A stretch of 5,187 nucleotides of DNA from RGIG1959 sp051877215 (GTDB lineage Bacteria; Bacillota; Clostridia; Oscillospirales; Acutalibacteraceae). Both the position numbers and the translations under genes were made by a program. Shown here piece by piece: positions 1-5,187 of the stretch. The notes beneath the pieces are model-generated. The model did no database searches, was not told the DNA's origin, and saw nothing but the letters and a program-made list of their open reading frames with translations. The stretch covers positions 1 to 5,187 of the forward strand of contig JBJEIR010000034.1 of the NCBI GenBank assembly GCA_051877215.1, given 5' to 3'. The stretch's first letter is position 1. Each line of letters starts with the position of its first letter.

Positions 1-14
1 GCAAAATAAACCTC

Positions 15-30
15 TTTGCAAATATGCAAA
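15..30. repeat. AT-rich palindrome TTTGCA-AATA-TGCAAA
   Basis: A perfect 6-bp inverted repeat (15-20 against 25-30) with a 4-base loop. The words TGCAAA at 17-22 and 25-30 are also direct repeats, and GCAAA recurs at 1-5. It sits beside the hairpin array and may mark its edge. No function can be assigned from sequence alone. Confidence 0.4.
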
Positions 31-31
31 T

Positions 32-45
32 AAGTGATAAGTGAT
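32..45. repeat. Tandem heptamer AAGTGAT x2
   Basis: Two exact adjacent copies of AAGTGAT (32-38, 39-45). Degenerate relatives follow at 56-76 (GGTGATA, GGCGATG, CGATGCG). On the minus strand this reads as an ATCACTT repeat at the outer end of the hairpin array. The core GTGAT is the reverse complement of the ATCAC in the array linker, so the heptamers look like part of the same repeat family. Confidence 0.55.
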
Positions 46-162
46 GCCGCTGCGCGGTGATAGGCGATGCGATGCGTTCTTACACGCGCCGAAGGCGTGC
101 ATCACAGACAAAGTCTGCATCACGCACGCAGTGCGCATCACGTTCCGCAAGGAACGCATCAC
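41..162. repeat. Array of small palindromes separated by constant GCATCAC linkers
   Basis: Exact GCATCAC linkers lie at 99-105, 117-123, 135-141 and 156-162, spaced 18, 18 and 21 bases apart. Each linker is preceded by a different perfect or near-perfect small hairpin: 85-99 (6 bp with one G-T, loop GAA), 105-117 (5 bp, loop AAA), 123-135 (5 bp, loop GCA) and 141-156 (6 bp, loop GCAA). An inverted unit lies at 41-57: GTGATGC overlapping CCGC-TGC-GCGG, which on the minus strand reads as a GCA-loop hairpin followed by GCATCAC. Linkers are constant while stems are not, the opposite of a simple tandem repeat and unlike CRISPR. Open frames across it are low-complexity Arg/Ser/Ala strings and are not believable proteins. 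It lies just past the tRNA-Pro terminator. It is probably a dispersed intergenic repeat family; its function is unknown. Confidence 0.75.
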
Positions 163-164
163 GC

Positions 165-203
165 AAAAAGTCTCTTTTGTCCGGTAGACAAAAGAGACTT
201 TTT
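165..203 (-). terminator. Intrinsic terminator of the tRNA-Pro gene
   Basis: A perfect 17-bp inverted repeat (165-181 against 187-203) with a 5-base loop. On the minus strand it begins three bases after the encoded CCA end of the tRNA. The stem ends in five A:T pairs, so transcripts of either strand end in a short U run and the element could act in both directions. Its core GACAAAAGAGACT resembles the small AGACAAAGTCT hairpin at 106-116 of the neighbouring array, which may mean a shared origin or chance. Confidence 0.88.
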
Positions 204-206
204 TGT

Positions 207-283
207 TGGTCGGAGTGTCGGGATTTGAACCCGAGGCCTCTTGGTCCCGAACCAAGCGCGATACCAAGCTTCGCCACACCCCG
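207..283 (-). tRNA. tRNA-Pro (anticodon CGG)
   Basis: The minus strand folds into a complete cloverleaf. The acceptor stem CGGGGTG pairs with CACTCCG, allowing one G-T. The D stem is GCGA/TCGC, the anticodon stem CTTGG/CCAAG has loop TTCGGGA, the variable loop is AGGCC, and the T stem TCGGG/CCCGA has loop TTCAAAT. The anticodon CGG (247-249) reads proline codon CCG. The C1-G72 end pair and A73 discriminator (210) are the proline identity elements known in bacteria. The 3' CCA is encoded (207-209). Length is 74 nt plus CCA. It has its own promoter and terminator, so it appears to be transcribed alone. Confidence 0.97.
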
Positions 284-293
284 TTATACAAAG

Positions 294-319
294 GGTCGCC
301 CGTTTCACAACGGACGACC
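294..319 (-). other. Leader hairpin upstream of tRNA-Pro
   Basis: An 11-bp inverted repeat, 294-304 against 309-319, with a 4-base loop. The single mismatch on the plus strand (C300/A313) becomes a G-U wobble in minus-strand RNA, so the full stem pairs only in the tRNA precursor orientation. It begins about where transcription should start (near 316-317), so the 5' leader would open almost directly with this hairpin and then run about 10 nt to the tRNA. It could protect the precursor, affect 5' maturation by RNase P, or be a DNA operator; the sequence does not decide between these. Confidence 0.55.
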
Positions 320-322
320 ATT

Positions 323-351
323 AGTATAGCGGAAATCGTTCAAAAAAGCAA
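323..351 (-). promoter_or_regulatory. Sigma-A promoter of tRNA-Pro
   Basis: On the minus strand, -35 TTGCTT (346-351) and -10 TATACT (323-328) are separated by exactly 17 bp. Each box is close to the TTGACA/TATAAT consensus. The predicted start near 316-317 gives a leader of about 33 nt before the mature tRNA 5' end at 283. Correct spacing and position directly upstream of a stable RNA gene make this a convincing promoter. Confidence 0.8.
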
Positions 352-361
352 GTCCTTTTTG

Positions 362-379
362 AAAAAAAGTCCGACTTTT
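362..379 (-). terminator. Weak candidate terminator after the glycosyltransferase
   Basis: On the minus strand, AAAAGT-CGG-ACTTTT (365-379) is followed by further T residues down to 362. The stem is only 6 bp with one G:C pair, so it may be inefficient. No better hairpin lies between the glycosyltransferase stop codon and the tRNA promoter, and partial read-through into the tRNA unit is possible. Confidence 0.35.
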
Positions 380-403
380 GCGAATTTCTTACCGTTCCGG
401 TTT

Positions 404-423
404 CCGCACCGATTACCGCACCG
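404..423. repeat. Short direct repeat at the glycosyltransferase 3' end
   Basis: CCGCACCG occurs at 404-411 and 416-423 with four bases between, straddling the TAA stop codon (413-415). Read on the minus strand, the coding end is copied just past the stop and stays open for seven more codons to a second TAA, ending at 391. It looks like a small local duplication; replication slippage is the simplest explanation. Confidence 0.45.
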
Positions 424-1360
424 GTTTTTGTTCGGGCAAAACAGCGGAACCGCGCGTTTCTTTTATGAGATACCGCGGACGGCCCTTGACCTCTTCATAA
501 ATCTTCGCGATATAAAGCCCGATGATACTCAGACTGATCATAATGGCGCTTCCGATGAAAAGCTGCAGCAAAATGACCGTTGAAAAGCCGCCGGCCGCCT
601 GCCCCATAAAATAGGTCACCAGCGTTTGCACACCGAGCACAAGCCCTGCAATCAGCATGATCAGACCAAGCCAAAAAACCAAAAACAACGGCGCCGCCGT
701 ATACGAGGTGATGGAGTTGACCGCCAACCGCATCAGGCTTTTGAAGGTCCACTTTGTCTCGCCGCCCGCGCGCTGTGCCACCTTAAACGGCATCGCATAG
801 CGCTTAAAGCCGACCCACGCGGACAGTCCCCGAAAGAAGGTGTTGCGTTCGGGCATCTGTTTCCACGCCTCCAGCGCATCGCGGTTCATAAGCTTAAAAT
901 CCGACGCCACGCCGATATCGATTTTTGTGGAGCGCTTAAAGAGCTTGTAAAAGGTCATGGCGGCAAGCTTTCCGCCGAGCGATTCCTTTCCGCGGTCGGA
1001 TTTGACCCCTTCGACAACATCATAGCCCTCTTCCTGCCACAGTCGCACCATTTCGGGGATATACTCGGGCGGATGCTGCAAATCGGAGTCCATCACGACG
1101 ACCGCATCCCCCGCCGCATTCTCCAGGGCGGCGCAAAGTGCGCTTTCCTTCCCGAAATTGCGGGAAAGGCGCATGACGGATACCTGCGGCATATCAGAGG
1201 ACAAGCGGCAGAGCTCCTCCCATGTATTGTCCTTCGAGCCGTCGTCCACCAGCAAAAACTGATGTTCAATATCCGCGTCCTTCAAGACGGTATCCACCGT
1301 GCATACATTTTGGTAGATAAACTCGCCCTCGTTATAAACAGGCATGATCACGGTAATCAT
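413..1360 (-). CDS. GtrB/CsbB-type polyisoprenyl-phosphate glycosyltransferase (GT2)
   Basis: A 315-residue membrane-anchored family 2 glycosyltransferase of the DPM1/GtrB/CsbB/ArnC group. Such enzymes use a nucleotide sugar to load one sugar onto undecaprenyl phosphate on the cytoplasmic face. Visible family marks are MPVYNE (6-11), DDGSKDNT (39-46), the metal-binding DSD in DSDLQHPP (91-98), SDFKLMNR (153-160, in place of the usual GDFRLM) and RNTFFRGL (172-179). Two membrane helices follow (about 222-248 and 260-286) and then the typical IYEEVKGRPRYLI tail. Length is normal for GtrB proteins. The ATG overlaps the yfhO stop codon as ATGA, and AAAGGA lies 10 bases upstream inside yfhO, so translation is probably coupled. 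Pairing with YfhO favours a CsbB role, making Und-P-sugar for surface-polymer decoration. Family is certain; sugar and acceptor are not. No symbol is given because several paralogues usually exist per genome. Confidence 0.93.
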   Translation of the reverse strand: MITVIMPVYNEGEFIYQNVCTVDTVLKDADIEHQFLLVDDGSKDNTWEELCRLSSDMPQVSVMRLSRNFGKESALCAALENAAGDAVVVMDSDLQHPPEYIPEMVRLWQEEGYDVVEGVKSDRGKESLGGKLAAMTFYKLFKRSTKIDIGVASDFKLMNRDALEAWKQMPERNTFFRGLSAWVGFKRYAMPFKVAQRAGGETKWTFKSLMRLAVNSITSYTAAPLFLVFWLGLIMLIAGLVLGVQTLVTYFMGQAAGGFSTVILLQLFIGSAIMISLSIIGLYIAKIYEEVKGRPRYLIKETRGSAVLPEQKPVR

Positions 1361-4245
1361 TTGTCCGCCGTCCTTTTCTCCTTCTTATTGAAAAAGGGAA
1401 TAAAGCCTTTTCCCGTATCGCGGCGCTGTACATAATCGAGCAATACAAGCAGCGCCAGCAGCGACACCACGCTGAGAATCACGCCCGCCGTCAGACCCTT
1501 CGGGTAGAACGAGAGGGAAATTTCATGGTCGCCGGCTTCCAGATCAATTCCGAGAAGCGCATCCCCGATCGCAAAGGTATCCACCTTTTTGCCGTCCACT
1601 TTGACCGTCCATCCCTCGTCATACTGTATAGCGGTACACATGACGCCTGCTTCATCCACATGGATGGTGCCGGTCAGGGAGCTGTCATTGAAAGAGGTGA
1701 CCTGCAAGCCGTTTGAGGACAGCACCTGCATATCCTGTTTGAACGCATTTTCGTCGAGACGGGCAACATAAATGTTGCCGGAGCAGGAATTTTCACTGGT
1801 AATGGTCACGCGCACCTCGCTGCCCGCGGCCAGCGTTCCCGCGTCGATAATATACGGCTCATAGGTCGTCACGCTCCATGTGTTGGAGCCGGATGTGACC
1901 GAAATGGATTTGGCCGCGCGGCAGTCCACATGGATATAGATCTGCCCCTGCGCGGAAACCGTTGTGCGGAACGACGCGGTCTGCGCGCCGTTCATGCTGA
2001 AGCTGCTGACGCCGTTCACCGTCGCCGTGTCACTTTCCGACACGATCTGCTGGCACTGCATCACTTCCGAGGTATTGCCGGTCATTGCGCTGAAGAGCGA
2101 ATTTTGGCTTGCCATCGGATTATAATACGAATACTGCCACGATTTTACCGAGCTGTTCACCATAAAGCCGACCGGCAGCGCATACGGATTTTCATAAATA
2201 TAATAGGTCGAACCGCCCACCTGCACGGTCTCCCTCTTTTGAAGCTGCGGATGTCCGCTGACATCTGCTTCCATGGCAATGTATTTCAGACCCATCAGGG
2301 AATCCGCCGTGGGCACAAAGCTCTTGTAAAGCTGGCTGTTGACGCCGTTAACATCGTATCCCATGCTGCCCATAAAACGGGTCATATCATAAGAGCCGCT
2401 CGAAGCAAACACCGTAATACCGCGGTAGTCGAACATCGCGGTATCCGCCGTCGTACGCCTCGGCAAAAATTCCATTCGGTAAAACGCCCCGTTTGCCTCG
2501 GCGTCCCCGATTTCTTCCATACGGCTGACGGTCGCCTCGACCGCTTTTGTCACATCGTTGTCCAGATAATTGCTGTGTGATGTATAGTGTTCATTGCTGT
2601 TCATCGCCTGGAATGTCGCCGACGCATTAAACAGCATTTCCGCCGTTACAAATACAAGCGTGAGCACATAGGCACAGCGCACAGCCATCTTTTTGTGGGC
2701 GACAAACAGCATGACCGCCGCATAGACAGCGATCAGCGCAAAGCTGACATACAGCGAAATATACGAATACTCCTGTGTGCCGAACTGTTCCTCCAAAATC
2801 AGGTAGATAGCGATGCCGAACAGCGATCCCCCGATTTGAATCGGTTTGATGTCCTTGATGCGATAAAGCACCTCATAGGTGATCAGCAGCAGCGCAAAGC
2901 AATACAGGAACGAAAACCGATACGGCAGATCATTCGGAGAATGCAGACCGTGCCAAAGCAGATCGAGCTGATTGAATATCAGGCTCAACCCCATGACCCC
3001 AAGCAGCGCAAGATACGAAAGGCGACGGCGCAGCGGAATGCTTTTCATCGTCGCAAAAATCGGCAGCGCAAGCACCGCCAGCACCCCGCAGTACATATTG
3101 GGCAGATTGCCGGAGCGAATGGTCGGCGAGGTTTCAAAAAGCCCGCGCCCAAACAGCTCAAACACATTAAAATTGGTGGAAAATGTCGGCAGTGAACCGC
3201 CTGCCGCCGAAGTGGAGGACAGCGACATCACGACCGGTATTAAGATCACCATTGCCAACCCGCCGCCGAGCAGCGAGCCGATGGCAAAACGGCCGAAGCC
3301 CACCGCCTGTTTGATGCCCGAACGCTTGGCACGGAAAAAGAAGGTCAGATAATAAAGCACCAGGAAGATACACACCATAAAGCCGATATAATAATTGGCA
3401 TACAGCGTGTAAGCGAGAGAAAGGATATACAGCAGATATTTTCCGGTGCGCATCATACGCTCAAAGCCCATAATGCAAAGCGGCAGGAACATCACGCAGT
3501 CGAGCCACATGATATTCCACGAATACGCAAGCATGTACATCATCAGCGCATACATCAGCCCGACAACCACCGTCGCATAGGAACGGCGTTTAAAAACATA
3601 TTGCAGGCACAGAGTCATCAATGCGCCGGTCAGCGTCATTTTGATGAGGGTGATCACCAAAATGCCTTCGGCAAGATAGGCTTCCGGGAACAGAATCAGC
3701 AATACATTCAGCGGGCTCGCAAGATAGTAAGCAAACAGCGGAATAAAGCTGGTGCCGGTGCCGATTTCAAAGGAATACAGCGGGCTGCCCCCGTTTAAAA
3801 GCATATCGCGCAGCTGAGACAGCATCGGCGCATACTGATGGTGCATATCGACGATCATCGCGGTTTTTTCACCCACCGGCCACATGCCGATGCAGATATA
3901 CCCGATCGACGCCACGATCAGTGTCAGCGCACCGCCGAGTACCGGAAAGAACCACGCCTTCGGCGTATGGTTCAGCTTGTCCGAGGAAAACGACTGGTAA
4001 TACAGCCACAGCACGGTCAGAGCGGCCAGCAAAATGCCGCTGAGCGCCGGATACAGCACTTTCTGCGCCGTGGTCGTGAGCGAAGCCGTTCCCATTGTCA
4101 AACAAACGACCAGCGCGGTCACCGCCGCAAAAACAATTCCCATTAAAACAAATTGTATCAACGGTTGTTTGGCGGAGACGGGCGGCGGTGTCTGATGCAG
4201 GGACTCCTCTGCCTGCTCGTTTGTGCGGATTGATTGTTCATCCAT
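1357..4245 (-). CDS. yfhO: YfhO-family membrane glycosyltransferase (GT-C type)
   Basis: A 962-residue polytopic membrane protein of the YfhO family. After a polar N-terminus of about 28 residues, roughly a dozen membrane segments run to about residue 540. An extracytoplasmic Ser/Thr-rich domain follows (about 545-915), then a last helix (about 919-939) and a basic tail. Family marks are IVDMHHQY (131-138), whose D133 sits where GT-C enzymes keep their catalytic Asp after the first outer loop, SFEIGTGTSF (158-167), MWLD (245-248), DLPYRFSFLY (438-447), and the C-terminal YDEGWTVKVDGKKV (875-888). YfhO of B. subtilis and S. aureus transfers a sugar from undecaprenyl phosphate, made by CsbB, onto lipoteichoic acid outside the cell. 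The csbB-like gene directly downstream fits that pair; the acceptor here is inferred. The start is set by AAAGGA nine bases before ATG and a strong promoter about 60 bp upstream. About 100 residues longer than typical Bacillus homologues, from memory. Confidence 0.93.
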   Translation of the reverse strand: MDEQSIRTNEQAEESLHQTPPPVSAKQPLIQFVLMGIVFAAVTALVVCLTMGTASLTTTAQKVLYPALSGILLAALTVLWLYYQSFSSDKLNHTPKAWFFPVLGGALTLIVASIGYICIGMWPVGEKTAMIVDMHHQYAPMLSQLRDMLLNGGSPLYSFEIGTGTSFIPLFAYYLASPLNVLLILFPEAYLAEGILVITLIKMTLTGALMTLCLQYVFKRRSYATVVVGLMYALMMYMLAYSWNIMWLDCVMFLPLCIMGFERMMRTGKYLLYILSLAYTLYANYYIGFMVCIFLVLYYLTFFFRAKRSGIKQAVGFGRFAIGSLLGGGLAMVILIPVVMSLSSTSAAGGSLPTFSTNFNVFELFGRGLFETSPTIRSGNLPNMYCGVLAVLALPIFATMKSIPLRRRLSYLALLGVMGLSLIFNQLDLLWHGLHSPNDLPYRFSFLYCFALLLITYEVLYRIKDIKPIQIGGSLFGIAIYLILEEQFGTQEYSYISLYVSFALIAVYAAVMLFVAHKKMAVRCAYVLTLVFVTAEMLFNASATFQAMNSNEHYTSHSNYLDNDVTKAVEATVSRMEEIGDAEANGAFYRMEFLPRRTTADTAMFDYRGITVFASSGSYDMTRFMGSMGYDVNGVNSQLYKSFVPTADSLMGLKYIAMEADVSGHPQLQKRETVQVGGSTYYIYENPYALPVGFMVNSSVKSWQYSYYNPMASQNSLFSAMTGNTSEVMQCQQIVSESDTATVNGVSSFSMNGAQTASFRTTVSAQGQIYIHVDCRAAKSISVTSGSNTWSVTTYEPYIIDAGTLAAGSEVRVTITSENSCSGNIYVARLDENAFKQDMQVLSSNGLQVTSFNDSSLTGTIHVDEAGVMCTAIQYDEGWTVKVDGKKVDTFAIGDALLGIDLEAGDHEISLSFYPKGLTAGVILSVVSLLALLVLLDYVQRRDTGKGFIPFFNKKEKRTADK

Positions 4246-4254
4246 AGGGGCGTT

Positions 4255-4260
4255 TCCTTT
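4255..4260 (-). promoter_or_regulatory. Ribosome binding site of yfhO
   Basis: AAAGGA on the minus strand, nine bases before the ATG at 4245. It supports that ATG as the start of the long reading frame; no closer initiation codon has a comparable site. Confidence 0.75.
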
Positions 4261-4307
4261 CTGTTTTATAATAGTCGACTGAATCGTTCCGAACCGAAAT
4301 CAAATTT

Positions 4308-4336
4308 ATTATAAAGCATTCTAAAGCAATCGTCAA
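4308..4336 (-). promoter_or_regulatory. Consensus sigma-A promoter of yfhO-glycosyltransferase operon
   Basis: On the minus strand, -35 TTGACG (4331-4336) and a perfect -10 TATAAT (4308-4313) are separated by exactly 17 bp. Transcription should start near 4301, giving an untranslated leader of about 56 nt. I see no clear operator; the leader contains only a small GTTCGGAAC palindrome (4282-4293 area). Such a near-consensus promoter suggests housekeeping, sigma-A dependent expression. In B. subtilis csbB is reported to respond to stress sigma factors, which is not evident here. Confidence 0.88.
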
Positions 4337-4370
4337 GAAAGAAAGCGGTTGTCATGAAATGATCAACCGC
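4337..4370 (-). terminator. Intrinsic terminator overlapping the ymdB stop codon
   Basis: On the plus strand GCGGTTG (4345-4351) pairs with CAACCGC (4364-4370), and the stem continues with TCAT (4352-4355) against ATGA (4359-4362) across one bulged T, closing on a GAA loop. In minus-strand RNA the hairpin is followed by UUUCUUUC (4344-4337). The last codons and the TGA of ymdB lie inside the stem, and the next promoter's -35 box begins right after the U-rich tract. Confidence 0.8.
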
Positions 4371-5122
4371 TCAATCTCCGTTGTTTGTCCCGTTTTATCA
4401 TCCAGCGTCAGCAGCACGGCGTTCATTGCGGTCTCCCCGTCAGCGGCAGAGAAGCGCACCGGCAGCTTTCCTTTCATTTTGGCAATCGCCTGCTGCGGGC
4501 ATATGCCGAGCACCGATTGTGTCGGGCCGGTCATCCCGACATCTGTCAGAAAGCCCGTTCCCTTCGGCAGGATCTGCTCATCCGCCGTCTGCACATGCGT
4601 ATGCGTTCCGACAAGTGCGGAGATCCGTCCGTCCGCATACCATGCGAGCGCCTTTTTTTCCGCTGTCGCTTCCGCGTGAAAATCCACCACGCAAAAGCGC
4701 GGGCGTCCCGCCTGCTCCAAGAGCGCATCAAGCGTTTCAAACGGGCAGGCCAAAGGCTCCATATAGACCACGCCGATCAAATTGATCACCGTCAGCTGAT
4801 ACCGTCCCCGATCAATGACGCAAATGCCTTTTCCCGGCGCAGACGCCGGGTAGTTGGCGGGGCGAAGCAAAAACGGCTGTTCATCCAGCAGCTCATACAA
4901 TTCTTTTCTTCGAAAAATATGATTGCCGCTTGTCACCGCATCCGCGCCGCTCTCCATAATCGTCCGATAGGCCGCCGGCGTCAATCCGTTGCCGTCTGCG
5001 GCATTCTCTCCGTTGACAATGCAGACATCCACGGCATATTGCCGCTTTATCACCGGCAGTAGGCGGCGCAGTGTTTCGCACCCGGCCGATGCCACCACAT
5101 CGCCCACACACAGCACCCGCAT
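4352..5122 (-). CDS. ymdB: YmdB-family metallophosphoesterase (2',3'-cyclic nucleotide phosphodiesterase)
   Basis: A 256-residue cytoplasmic calcineurin-like phosphoesterase of the YmdB (TIGR00282) family, close to the 264 residues of B. subtilis YmdB. Characterised members use two metal ions to hydrolyse 2',3'-cyclic AMP and GMP, and in B. subtilis affect RNA turnover, motility and biofilm choice. All expected metal ligands are present: D8 (VGDVV), E39 and N40 (NGEN 37-40), N67 and H68 (SGNH 65-68), H149 (DFHAEATAEK 147-156), and H174/H176 (GTHTHV 172-177). RPAN (87-90) and TDVGMTG (193-199) are also typical. After SGNH it has IFRRKE where many relatives have a WD-containing sequence, a minor change. 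The ATG overlaps the upstream stop as TGATG, and AGGAGG lies ten bases before it. Bacillus ymdB follows rny; here the upstream gene does not end like RNase Y. The stop codon lies within a terminator hairpin. Confidence 0.95.
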   Translation of the reverse strand: MRVLCVGDVVASAGCETLRRLLPVIKRQYAVDVCIVNGENAADGNGLTPAAYRTIMESGADAVTSGNHIFRRKELYELLDEQPFLLRPANYPASAPGKGICVIDRGRYQLTVINLIGVVYMEPLACPFETLDALLEQAGRPRFCVVDFHAEATAEKKALAWYADGRISALVGTHTHVQTADEQILPKGTGFLTDVGMTGPTQSVLGICPQQAIAKMKGKLPVRFSAADGETAMNAVLLTLDDKTGQTTEIERLIIS

Positions 5123-5187
5123 CAGTCCTGTTCCTCCTGCGCAATGTTCTTTTCGCTTTCTTCCACCTCGCGCAGAATATCCTCCAC
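5122..5187 (-). CDS. Unidentified CDS, 3' end only
   Basis: The last 21 codons of a minus-strand gene running in from beyond the window, ending VEDILREVEESEKNIAQEEQD and stop TGA (5122-5124). The tail is strongly acidic, Glu-rich and probably helical. It overlaps the ymdB start by one base and contains the ymdB ribosome binding site, so the two genes are very likely co-transcribed. In Bacillus the gene before ymdB is rny, but RNase Y ends with a conserved KH/HD-type tail (AVEYAK-like) not seen here. A RecX-like C-terminus is one speculative possibility, since recA-recX often lies near ymdB and RecX ends in a helical acidic segment. Too little is present to name it. Confidence 0.7.
   Translation of the reverse strand: MEDILREVEESEKNIAQEEQD
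5133..5138 (-). promoter_or_regulatory. Ribosome binding site of ymdB
   Basis: A perfect AGGAGG on the minus strand, ten bases before the ymdB ATG, lying within the 3' end of the upstream gene. It fixes the ymdB start and suggests efficient translation even without coupling. Confidence 0.85.

Noticed and set aside
41..162. CRISPR array
   Set aside because: The constant part is only 7 bases and the variable parts are 11-14 base palindromes; real CRISPR repeats and spacers are each more than 20 bases. No cas genes are present.
57..329. Small basic protein encoded across the repeat array
   Set aside because: The frame is a low-complexity Arg/Ser/Ala translation of the hairpin repeats and runs antisense through the tRNA. 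It has no convincing ribosome binding site.
626..1435. Long open frame opposite the glycosyltransferase
   Set aside because: It is Arg/His-rich with no recognisable domain, and lies wholly antisense to a gene with clear GT2 motifs; GC-biased codon positions explain it.
1930..3195. Two long plus-strand frames opposite yfhO
   Set aside because: Both are rich in His, Arg and Gln, lack family features and start sites, and mirror a clear membrane protein on the other strand.
4268..4296. Second promoter closer to yfhO (TATTAT -10 at 4268-4273)
   Set aside because: The position 17 bp upstream reads CGGTTC, a poor -35, and a near-perfect promoter already exists at 4308-4336.
4246..4301. Riboswitch or T-box in the yfhO leader
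   Set aside because: The leader is only about 56 nt with a single tiny palindrome, too short for known riboswitch classes, and no T-box motif is seen.
4385..5062. Plus-strand frame opposite ymdB
   Set aside because: Antisense to a gene with all catalytic residues intact; composition is typical of a reverse-strand shadow.

Overview
This is an ordinary chromosomal stretch in which every gene I can support lies on the minus strand. In transcription order, from high to low coordinates, it holds the last 21 codons of an unidentified gene, a YmdB-type metallophosphoesterase, a YfhO-family polytopic membrane protein, a GtrB/CsbB-type membrane glycosyltransferase, a proline tRNA (anticodon CGG) with its own promoter and terminator, and a small non-coding array of hairpin repeats. 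Compact ATGA and TGATG gene junctions, AGGAGG-type ribosome binding sites, textbook sigma-A promoters, the ymdB gene and the yfhO/csbB pair all point to a Gram-positive Firmicute. Moderate to slightly high GC, together with the GCATCAC hairpin repeats, makes an Oscillospirales/Ruminococcaceae-like Clostridium my best guess; that last step is inference.

Region 5187-4337 is the end of one operon. The unknown gene overlaps ymdB by one base, and an AGGAGG inside the unknown gene serves ymdB. A hairpin terminator contains the ymdB stop codon. Its T-rich tail runs directly into the next promoter (TTGACG, 17 bp, TATAAT).

Region 4336-362 is a two-gene transcription unit, yfhO then the glycosyltransferase, joined by an ATGA overlap. 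The pairing is functionally meaningful. In B. subtilis and S. aureus, CsbB loads a sugar onto undecaprenyl phosphate and YfhO transfers it to lipoteichoic acid outside the membrane. By analogy this unit should decorate a cell-surface polymer. The flippase (GtcA/GtrA type) that usually completes such three-component systems is not in the window.

Region 361-163 is a single-gene tRNA-Pro unit: promoter, a leader hairpin beginning near +1, the tRNA with encoded CCA, and a 17-bp perfect terminator hairpin.

Region 162-1 has no credible gene. It carries four GCATCAC linkers alternating with unrelated small palindromes, an inverted copy of the same unit, and tandem AAGTGAT heptamers. This is the least explained part of the window and the best candidate for follow-up. 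I did not find a defence, mobile or other obviously novel multi-gene system.
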